Made by a program: the position numbers and the translations under genes. Source: Rhododendron vialii (taxonomy: Eukaryota > Streptophyta > Magnoliopsida > Ericales > Ericaceae). Taken from it: DNA of 64,000 nt. The stretch is from assembly GCF_030253575.1 (NCBI RefSeq), contig NC_080559.1, forward strand, positions 33,475,501 through 33,539,500. Reading direction: 5' to 3'. Positions 55,850 to 64,000 of the stretch are shown here, in pieces. Position 1 is the first letter of the stretch. Each line of letters opens with the position of its first letter. Under the pieces are notes generated by a model. That model searched no databases. It was not told the DNA's origin and saw nothing but the letters and a program-made list of their open reading frames with translations.

Positions 55850-57473
55850 CTGTGGGATTACACATTAACTTAAGGCTTGTATTAGATTAGCTTCGTAAAA
55901 TCCCATTTCCTTATTCTTAAGCCGGGAGAATAACTACTGTACTGCTGATTGTTTTTTCTTATTCTTTGTACATTAAGTTAATCACGCTATTGGAAGTGAT
56001 TCATTTATATTTGGGACGATTCGGTCCCCTTCGAAAATTTGGGGTTGTAGAAATAGAATGCATCAATCGTTTCTTAAACCGTACTAATGAATTGAAACAG
56101 TGATATTGATTTCACCCTGTGGAATTAGGGTCTGTTTGGTTTCAATTGTGCTAAAATACAGTTAGAATTTTAAGCGAATTAGTAATAAACGGGTCCTTAG
56201 TTTTTAAGAACTAGTCAATCTCAATTATTTATACTTCGATTACTATGAAATTTGATCCTCTCCGGTCGGATCCTTAATTTGGACTGGATGGGATAATTCA
56301 AATTTGAGTCGTCCATTGCTATAATTAATGGTTCGGATCTCTTACCAGTAAGAGTCTCTAATCAAACCAAACTATTGACTATACCAATGTGTGGTCCAAA
56401 ACTTGGACTATTTCGTCCAATTCAAAACTGGGACCGGAGAGAATCCGAAACTTTTAAATATCCAACACTACCCAACGAAGCCTTAACGTTGAGCCCTTGG
56501 GCTTTTGTAGTAGCATGGCCCTACCAGTGAGGGGGTTAAAACAAAAGAAACCGGAGAGGAGAAGAAAGAAGGGGGGAAGGGGGAGTGCACCACTTGACTC
56601 ATTGATGACACACACAAGAGGACCCATTTTCCTCTTGTATTGATTTGTTTATTGTGTTTTCAGCTTTTGGGATACTTCCAATGACTAACTTTTCCCTCTG
56701 AGAGGTTGCTATCCCTGGTCTAGTCCCTACTTGGCAGTTGTCTATTTGATTTGGTTGAAAAATCAAGATTCAAGACTACTGCTTTCCTATCGTAATCTGG
56801 AATATGTCTTCTTTGCTTTTCACCACAAAAATATTACTACTATTCATCGTCAATCGTCATGATATATTATGAAGGGTGGAGGAACAAGGTTTCAACACCA
56901 CCTAATAACCTCTTCTATAGTTCTATTTATGGTATTGCAAAGTGATTTTTCTATTTTTTTTTCCTATTTTACGTGCATGATAAACTGTAGTTAGGTTTCC
57001 TCATTTCACAATTTTAAGGGAAAAAGAAATTCATGGAAAAGAATAAAGTAGTTAGGTTTCTTTAATAGGTCGGTTCTAAAGGTGGAAACTCAGAACTTGG
57101 TCGGACATTAATGTTTAGGTTCGAGTCTTCGTAGTCTCTTATTGAAGCTAAACATATTCTTGACATCATTCATACGTGGTGAGACCTTAGTTTAGGTCCC
57201 GATATAAATGCGGTGGGAGTCTCTTAGTAGTGTGGTGTGATAGGATAATACTTCCATCAGGAAGTAACGGATACCATACTTGCACTTCCTTTTATTCATA
57301 AAAACCCTTATAAAAAAAGAAGGTAGGTAGGTTGGTACTATGACGAGGAGTCTTAACTGATTTTAGGAACCGTCCTTTAAATGTGCACAACTGCTTTGTG
57401 AGATACTCATAACTACTGTAGCCCCCCCCCCCCCAGTGTGTAGATAAGGTACTGGAAAAAGAGTAGAGCTATA
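55850..57473. other. VIL1 3' flank and intergenic sequence
   Basis: The VIL1 3' flank is followed by unassigned DNA. A MITE-like inverted repeat lies at about 56245-56455 (see separate entry). A 14-C run is at about 57421-57434. No coding region is supported. Confidence 0.5.
56245..56455. mobile_element. MITE-like inverted repeat
   Basis: The left end GATCCTCTCCGGTCGGATCC with TTTGGACTGGATGGGATA is mirrored imperfectly by the right end TATTTCGTCCAATTCAAAAC with GACCGGAGAGAATCC. The element is about 210 bp, non-coding and degenerate. Confidence 0.55.
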
Positions 57474-57836
57474 GGGACCGACGGTTCCCATACTGAAACT
57501 GTACCGACGGCCACGCCAGCTCCGGCCACCAGACGGTCGTTTCAAGCCGTCCAAAAATACTATTAAAAAAAACGAGGGGGCCTACGTAGGGATCAACGGC
57601 ATCTAATGTGTGTAAGGTGCTTGATTCAAACACCTTATTTTTCATGTATATATGTATATACATGTATATACGAAAAAATGGGATATTTGGATCGTGCACC
57701 TACACACGTCGGATACTTTTGATTCCCGCGCTAGCCCACTCGATTTTTTTTTTATAGAATTTTTGGATAACTCGGATCAGCCATCCAGTGGCCGGAGACG
57801 GCCCGGCACGGCCGTCAGTATGATATTGGTCGGTAC
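57474..57836. mobile_element. Foldback element, family A copy 2
   Basis: A hairpin of about 360 bp centred near 57655 on a run of TATATGTATATACATGTATA. It shares with the copy at 12406-12790 the ordered blocks GTACCGACGGCCA, CTCCGGCCACC, AAGCCGTCCAA, an A-rich run, GATCAACGGCATC, ATGTGTGTA and the mirrored GGAGACGGCCCGGCA. It is more diverged between its own arms than copy 1, so it is probably older. Confidence 0.82.
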
Positions 57837-57951
57837 CAATATCATTTCTGCTGGAAAAATGTATGCGTCTTCCACCGCTGCTCTGTTTCCTTTATTTTTG
57901 ACAACAGAAAATGCTACTGTAAAAGTTGCCCAATTAAACTTTAGTTAATTT

Positions 57952-58202
57952 AAGACCGAGGGTTGGCCTAGTAGTTGGTAAAATGCCTGGATTCGAGTTT
58001 TATCGCTGTGAATTGCAACACCTCTTCCCCGATCCCCTTCTATCAATTGACAAAAAAATTTTAGAGACTACTCCACCTATTGCCAATTGGTTTTAGGTTG
58101 GAACCCTCTAAGAAATCTAACAGGAAAGAAGATTAGTTGAGATGCGCGTAAGCTAGCTTAGATACCCCTAACCGTTGAATACTTGAATCAGGAAAAAAAA
58201 AA
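57952..58202 (+). mobile_element. Full-length-looking SINE (tRNA head, Au-type tail)
   Basis: The head has GGTTGGCCTAGTAGTTGGTA (A-box region) and GGATTCGAGTTTTATC (B box). The body has CTTCCCCGATCCCC and GGTTGGAACCC. The tail has GTTGAGATGCGCGTAAGCTA, a GATACCCC block and a terminal A run. This is the most complete SINE in the window, at about 250 bp. Target duplications were not resolved. Confidence 0.65.
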
Positions 58203-59436
58203 AACTTTCATTATTATTGGTATTTGTTTATAAAGTGTACAAAAGTGTATGAACAAATTAATGTGAAAGTGCATTCGTAATAATGTATGCAACAATTGTG
58301 CTTTACAAAACTAAATATTTTGTCTTCGCCTCAACTTACCCATCGCATATCGAGCTAGGGTCTCCAAGAAGAAGCTTCTTGCGGAGATTGTGGGTTAAAG
58401 CCGTTAAATTGAATCATCGAAATAAGAATGTCCCCTCTTCTTTCTTATCTTCTGATGACATCCAGAACAAGAATTCCACTCCTTTTAAGAATATGCTCGT
58501 AAGGCAATAGATGTAGGAGCCAAATTGGACATTAAATTTAGAGGGGGAATAAGCTATAATTTAAAAAATAATAATTTGTTGATAGGGAGGAGGAGGAATT
58601 AATGGAAAGAATCAATGCTCTTGACGATTTGGACGATCGAAGATATTTTCGCGAAGGATGATGATGACTTTGAGGATTGTGCCTCTCTTTTTCTTGAACT
58701 TTAATTTCGTGGTTTGGCGGTTATGGTTTTCTTCTCTTGGTCTCTGGTTTGGCTCTCTCGTTTTGTTTCTTCTGGGTTTGGGATCGTTTTTGGCTCTTTC
58801 ATTTTGTACGTGGTGTTTTTAATTGGCATCTTGCCTTCTTTTGATTTTGGTTTTCGATTCACTTATACCGGTGTGCCGTGATCCTTTTAATCTTTATAAT
58901 CCTTTTTAAAGATTAACAAAATATTTTTTTGCTATCCAAAAAAATTGGGTTATATAGTAAGACCCTTCAACAATTAGTAGGCCAGGAATTCTTTGTTCAA
59001 AAAAATATGATCTATTTCGATATACTCACGAGAACACAGTATATTAAATTTTGCAAATTAAATACATTTAAGGTTCTATTGTACAAGAGGCCGAGAACAA
59101 ATTAAAGTGAAGTTTGGATTGAATTATCTATGGACTTATTTTTATTTTATTTTTTTAGAGAATTGTTTTTAGCTTTTGGCCGTAGTTTCTTACTTTTTTA
59201 ATTTCTCTCGTTCAGACGACTCCTTAAAGTCAAATATTTTGAGCAAACTCCAACTTGGTTTTTTCGGTTCATTCTATTTATATATACCTTACAGTACTAT
59301 ATTCATTTTTCTCTTTAAATATCTCCATAAACCCTATATCACACACTACACATTGGCTGGCCGAGTGTCCAAAGACTTCAAACGAATTCTTTGTCCTTTA
59401 CACAGATCCAAAGCCAAAAATTTCTTCCAGTAAAAA

Positions 59437-59438
<2 letters not shown>
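58203..59438. other. Unassigned intergenic DNA
   Basis: No supported gene. A 75-codon frame at 58283-58510 (with RSFLRRLWVKAVKLNHRNK) is somewhat better than random but is unrecognised. It is followed by GATGATGATGACTTTGAGGA near 58658, which might be part of an old gene fragment. The remainder is T-rich. Confidence 0.35.

Positions 59439-59514
<76 letters not shown>
59439..59514 (+). repeat. CT microsatellite
   Basis: An uninterrupted TC tract of about 75 nt. Ser/Leu-repeat frames across it are by-products of the repeat. Confidence 0.95.
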
Positions 59515-59517
<3 letters not shown>

Positions 59518-62135
59518 TTTCTTCTAATACTATTAATCTCGTTTACATTTCTACTACGTTTTTAAGAGCCAAAAAGATGATTAAGACCTTCCATCTAATA
59601 AAATACAGAGTCAACATTCAAACAAGTAGAAATCATGCACGACATAATGCTGTGATTACAATAGCAAGAAAAATGTGCGATTGATTGGTAGTAGATGGAA
59701 AGGTCTTGGAATTTTTCTTTTGTACTTTAGTAGATAATCTTTATGCAGATCTTGACTTTTGATTGGTTTCCTTTTTACTCCACTATAAGATCTCTCAGTT
59801 CAACAATATTCCTCTTGAAAGTTATTACTCCTTCTGGTGGATTCTGTTGGCAAAATGTAATACAATCGGCAAATTCCAGACTACGAATTCCATTACGATA
59901 CAAAGACAAATAACACCGAACCGAGCCGAGCCCTGAATCAGTCTCCTTAAAACAGATTCACCGCCTCACCGTTGGGTGTTGGAGGTTGACCAGCGTCTGT
60001 CTCCCAGGATAGAACGGTTAGACCACGGCTATCGGAACACCAACGGAAAGCCGCCTTGGCGAACTGGATGCTACGTCTGCCTCTCTCTCACACAAGAACG
60101 AACTCAGAGTGTACTTGGAGTGTTTTTGTAAACCTGTGATCAATCCAATACGGGACTGCCCTATTTACACACCTCTGGAAGGATTTGTAACTCCCAGAAA
60201 TGAATTTTGGGCCTTCAATTCACAGCCTTGAATAGGGTAATTCAATACATGAAACTGCTAGAGTGAATTGGTGATTGAAATCTGCCATAAACCACACTTT
60301 TATGGGGCAATAACTTGCTGATAACTGCTGGAAATTAGAGGATGTCGTCCAGGTACAATGAACCCGAAATCGGGACCCTTCGGTAGTCTCGATGATCCTC
60401 CGTGTGCCCCAATTTCCATTCACTTATCTGAAAATTTCCTACAGATTCCACCCCCATAGACTCAGGAACTAAAATCTCGCTTCCGTTTTACATAAACGAA
60501 TGAACTCAATGCCGGAACAAAGATTTTGTCCTAACGGGTGCCAAAATTTTGAAATTAAGCATGAGGGATGTATCACAGGACTAAAAATTTCATAGGGAAC
60601 TATAAACTTACAGTTTCTCTTCAAAATTTTGCAATGTAAATTTATTATTTAATACATAAATAACGTCGTAATTGTGTTTAATACATGTAGCTCTACATTT
60701 TATAAAAGTTAAACCATTGTTTTTCAAGAAAATTTTCTTTTCAATACAGAAATTAAACTAGTGGAGTTCATTGGGTCAAGACCGAAAAAGATCGACGTGG
60801 AATTATAAGTACTTCCTCAATTTGTTTCTTCTTTTTTTTGAATTAGAGATGAAAAAGTTCATTCAATTTGTTTCTTTTTACTAGTATAAAGTTAAATATT
60901 TTCAGCCTTAAAGAGCTAGGGGTGCCGGTACAATACAAATTTATTATTTGGCCTTGTAAATGTAGCATCTTTACGGTTGTTGCTAAAAAGGGGGCGTCGT
61001 GGTCACCTTATTACCTAGGTTCCCCCCCGAAAACAAACCCATATTGTTCCAAACTTATCAAGAGTGTCCCTATAAACATAAGGTAAATGGATCGAACTTG
61101 AAAGACGATGGGTTTAATGATATGTTCGCCAATAGATATTATTTGGATAGTTAATTTTTTTGGGGGGTTACGAGAGGAAAATAAATAGTGTATAATTAAC
61201 AAAGAATTCATCAATTACTCTTATCTTTTTAAGTAAAAAAAATATACATAAGAAGAGAATATAATTCCCTGGTTTAGACTATTCCAGAAATATGATTCAG
61301 AAAGGACTTATCTGGGGTAGGCTTCCCACAAAATACAAAAAAAAGTATTTTACATATCCACCGGAAAAAGTCTTTATTTGTCTTTTTCGTTGTCCAAATC
61401 TATACTCCTATATATAAACTTTGACCACACTACCTGTTCTCCGTATCCTAATATTTTTGTCCATTAATTTGTCTCATTACGTACATGATTTTGTTTCGAA
61501 ATTCATGACCCGATTCCATGCATTTAACTACCTCATTCTCCCTAATTTTTTTTCCGGTATTTTTATCTTCCAAAATGTTATGTTTAGCTAATCTTTCGGA
61601 TTAATTGTTTTGTCTCTATGAGAGGTATCAAAAAAGTATAAATGGAAAAATTCATAAGAGAGAGAGAGAGAAGGGAGTTAGTGGGTGAGACTGGGGTTTG
61701 GAACGGATTTTTCGTCTTTATTTCGCCCCTTTTAAAAAAAAGAAAAGAAAGAAAGATGAGAACCCACCACCGACATAGGCAAGCAGTAGATTGAGCGATG
61801 AATTAGAGCAGTTGGGTAATCAGGATGAAATCAGGGGAGTCTAGTGGCGGCGGCCGCCATGAGAAAATTTTTGAAAATACAATTATTATGTATGAAAAAA
61901 AAAAATTTATCCCCAACTTATATAATCTCACCACTGCTAGGTTTTTTCTTTGTTTTTTATTATATACTAATTATAAATCTTCTATTTTTTTTTTCAAGAA
62001 AGGAAACCCATAAAACTATTCCAAAACTAAATTCAATGGGCTAAAGTGAAATAATATAAATGATGATGTGTAATTAAGAAAAAAAAAACTCCACACTCTA
62101 ACCCTAAAATAACTTAACCTAAAAAATTAAGGGAA
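59515..62135. other. Intergenic DNA with possible retroelement remnant
   Basis: Around 59960-60200 a GC-richer block (GGAGGTTGACCAGCGTCTGT, CCGCCTTGGCGAACTGGATG, CACACAAGAACGAACTCAGA, CCAATACGGGACTGCCC) looks like a leader or LTR piece of a retroelement, but no protein domain, primer-binding site or paired LTR was found. The rest is AT-rich with T and A runs and no gene. Confidence 0.35.
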
Positions 62136-62276
62136 TTTAATTATAATGTCACTCCTCAAATTTATAATGTCACTCCTAAAAAGGGAGGGCAGTTATTAAT
62201 TTGGAAAATTCATATAGGGATCTTACATATAGGAATCTGGGGGGTGACATTATAAATTTGGGGAGTGGCATTATCG
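62136..62276. mobile_element. Small foldback repeat
   Basis: TATAATGTCACTCCTCAAAT and a second TTTATAATGTCACTCC on the left are mirrored by GGGTGACATTATAAATTTGG and GGAGTGGCATTAT on the right, with a spacer of about 60 bp. The left arm is itself a short direct repeat. Non-coding. Confidence 0.6.
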
Positions 62277-62888
62277 ATGTCCAAAATCAAAATTAGTCTT
62301 TTTTCGTACTCCATATGCAAAAACTTCATTTACTATAGTTTTTGTTATGTTATTTTATTTTTTCGTGGAGTCGATGACTATTAATATTGTAATGCATCCT
62401 TTTATTTTTATAATATGCATTTCGCCACTGCTAAGATAAAATTCTGGTTTCGTCCCTAGTTGGATTAGCATTGTTGTTTCTAGAAACCAAAGAGCTGATT
62501 CAGTGAACCGGGGCAAAAAAGGAGAGAGAAAGAACCTGCCAAGGGGTGGGGAACCACCACATTGAATGAGGGAAAAAGGTCGTCGTTGGAAGTATGTATC
62601 CCTCCCCTCCCCTCCCAAAGGCCAAATCCCCAAACGAACCTTTTATAACACAAGAAGACGAACGATTACTTTTTTCACAATTTGAATGAGTGTGAACCTC
62701 ACCAACTGTCCTACGCCACCTCTCTACAGCGACCTTTTCCATTATGTTTGTCCTTTCTTTTGGCTCTAGCTAGGGTCCACTTGTAGCATGACACAGATCA
62801 TCCTTTTGTCCTCCCTTTTATTTTATATTTTTTTCTCATTTTTTAGGAAGGAGAAATAGCAATAGTAACAAAGAAAATTAATTAAATA
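62277..62888. other. Intergenic DNA, no gene seen
   Basis: Mixed sequence with CCTCCCCTCCCCTCCC near 62602-62618. Minus-strand frames here (62355-62742) overlap each other and resemble nothing known. Confidence 0.5.
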
Positions 62889-63101
62889 CTCCCAAATTCT
62901 TGGTCCTTTACGATTTTACGTGTAATTTTCAATGATCTATATCTCTTAAAATATGCAATATGAATTTTATTTGATAGATTTTAATTATTTCTATAAAACA
63001 GTGTTTTCAAAAACATAAAAAATAATATACATTAAGAGAGATATAGACAATTAAAAATTGCACGTAAAATCATATAGGACCAAGAATTTGGGATGAGGGA
63101 G
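62889..63101. mobile_element. Stowaway-like MITE, 213 bp
   Basis: The ends CTCCCAAATTCTTGGTCC and GGACCAAGAATTTGGGATGA with GGGAG are flanked by TA on both sides. The inner arms ACGTGTAATTTTCAATGATC and ATTGCACGT continue the inverted repeat. The core (ATATGCAATATGAATTTTAT, TTGATAGATTTTAATTA) closely matches the core of the element at 36376-36628 although the outer ends differ. Confidence 0.8.
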
Positions 63102-64000
63102 TAGTAATAGAAAGTAGAAATTACCCACACAAAAAAGTACGATAAAAACGTCATGAAAAAATGAAGACAAAGTGTTGAAACTTAGATGCATGTCATGAAA
63201 CTAGTTTGCAGACAAGATTTGCATCAATTTAAAGCACAAGTTGTCTTGTCGCTGGTTGCCTGTTGTTGTAGTCGAAGTCGCCACCGCTATTATAGACTCA
63301 TCCTGAACTATGGATGTACAATCTAAAAATAGGTGAAATAGAGAGGAGAACAAGAGCTTTCTCTAGCGGGAAGATGCCCATCTAGGCAACTACCTTACAA
63401 CCAACATGAGGAGAGTGAGGGACAAGGATGGAGCCACTGGGGGGCTAATAGGGGCTTTTGCCCCTAATTTTTTTGATAAAAAATTTTCATTGTATATATT
63501 TGCCTCCCCTACACAAAAATTCTTGTTCCGTCTTTGGTGAGGGATGCATAAACAAAGATGAAGGAAGAAAATGGAACAATAGTCAAAAAAGGAGATGCAA
63601 AAGAGCATCGTCTCTATAAAAGGAGAGACGCTAGCTCGTAGAATTCTATTTCAGGGAGCATGTCAAAAATTCACACATTCATGTTTCATCAATCTTAAAT
63701 GTATCAAGTTTGAACATATTTTGTAAGCTTGCAATTCACTACTAGCTCCAAAGCTAATTTATCCAAACATACGATGCTGCCTAAATATAAGAAAGCCACT
63801 GAAGTAGCTAGTATAAAATGATGAGGAGAGTAAAGAAGGAAAAGTGTTAATGTTCCTTAATTCGTAGTGCTTTACTAATTAAAAGTATCTTTCTCATTTT
63901 GTGATTTTTTTTTTTTTGCCGAATAAAATAAATGAGTCAATTATTTTCCCCTTTCACCTTTCCAACTTGAATCCACCAAAGAAAAAACACATGCAATGTC
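63102..64000. other. Right-edge intergenic DNA with a transposon relic
   Basis: A relic at about 63427-63537 starts GGATGGAGCCACTGGGGGGC and ends TTCTTGTTCCGTCTTTGG, related in its ends to the element at 49094-49428. The rest is AT-rich and unassigned. No gene reaches the right edge as far as can be seen. Confidence 0.45.

Noticed and set aside
58283-58510. 75-codon frame with RSFLRRLWVKAVKLNHRNK
   Set aside because: No recognised family, no splice partners and no promoter. Kept only as a possible gene-fragment note.
59255-59684. Ser/Leu-repeat frames
   Set aside because: Translation of a CT microsatellite.
59960-60200. LTR retrotransposon
   Set aside because: The composition is suggestive, but no paired LTR, primer-binding site or Gag/Pol domain was found in the window.
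1-64000. CRISPR arrays, phage or bacterial defence systems
   Set aside because: The window is plant nuclear DNA. The tandem repeats seen are microsatellites, a minisatellite and transposon arms, with no repeat-spacer arrays.

Overview
This is a nuclear segment of a flowering-plant genome, most likely a eudicot. It is AT-rich, has intron-rich genes with GT-AG splice sites, and carries GA/CT microsatellites, tRNA-derived SINEs and many short inverted-repeat (foldback/MITE-like) elements. There is no bacterial operon structure, CRISPR array or phage. Eight protein-coding genes can be reconstructed. Exon joins were checked by reading frame and by recalled similarity to plant families; nothing was searched.

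Left to right: (1) ALDH2C4/REF1-like aldehyde dehydrogenase, + strand, 2032-8644, nine exons, 501 aa, with a duplicated promoter and first exon at 3556-3658. (2) MBF1c-like coactivator, - strand, 11656-12093, intronless, 145 aa, with two heat-shock-element-like boxes just upstream of its TATA box. (3) MSH7 mismatch-repair protein, + strand, 15594-24434, 17 exons, 1106 aa, with a GC-AG intron and an E2F-type site before the start. (4) GNOM-family ARF-GEF, probably GNL2, + strand, 25831-31777, four exons, 1368 aa. (5) A multi-pass membrane protein of unknown function, + strand, about 33142-34158, intronless. (6) A secreted glycine-rich protein, + strand, 36966-38330, 454 aa. (7) AGD14-like ARF GTPase-activating protein, - strand, 39043-45062, 13 coding exons, 737 aa. 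(8) VIL1/VRN5-like PHD-FNIII-VEL protein of the vernalization/PRC2 pathway, + strand, 53520-55849, three coding exons, 592 aa, with what looks like a decayed upstream N-terminal coding region.

The genes are mostly functionally unrelated, but their order is informative. In Arabidopsis (from memory) VIL1, MSH7, MBF1c and ALDH2C4 lie close together on chromosome 3 (At3g24440, At3g24495, At3g24500, At3g24503). Here the same four occur in the same relative order, with four further genes between MSH7 and VIL1, so this looks like a conserved microsynteny block. An ARF activator (GNL2-like) and an ARF inactivator (AGD14-like) both lie in the window, probably by coincidence.

The intergenic space (8645-11655, 12133-15593, 34159-36965, 45063-51000, 55850-64000) is mainly small transposable elements. 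These include two copies of one foldback family (12406-12790 and 57474-57836), a 1.07-kb long-armed inverted repeat (13546-14618), two Stowaway-like elements sharing a core (36376-36628, 62889-63101), hAT-like GGCCCCGTT elements and several SINEs. A 20-bp minisatellite of about 15 units ends about 350 bp before the MSH7 start. No wholly new system was recognised. The most notable points are the duplicated ALDH first exon with only synonymous differences, the broken VIL1 N-terminus, and the foldback elements inserted close to stress and repair gene promoters.
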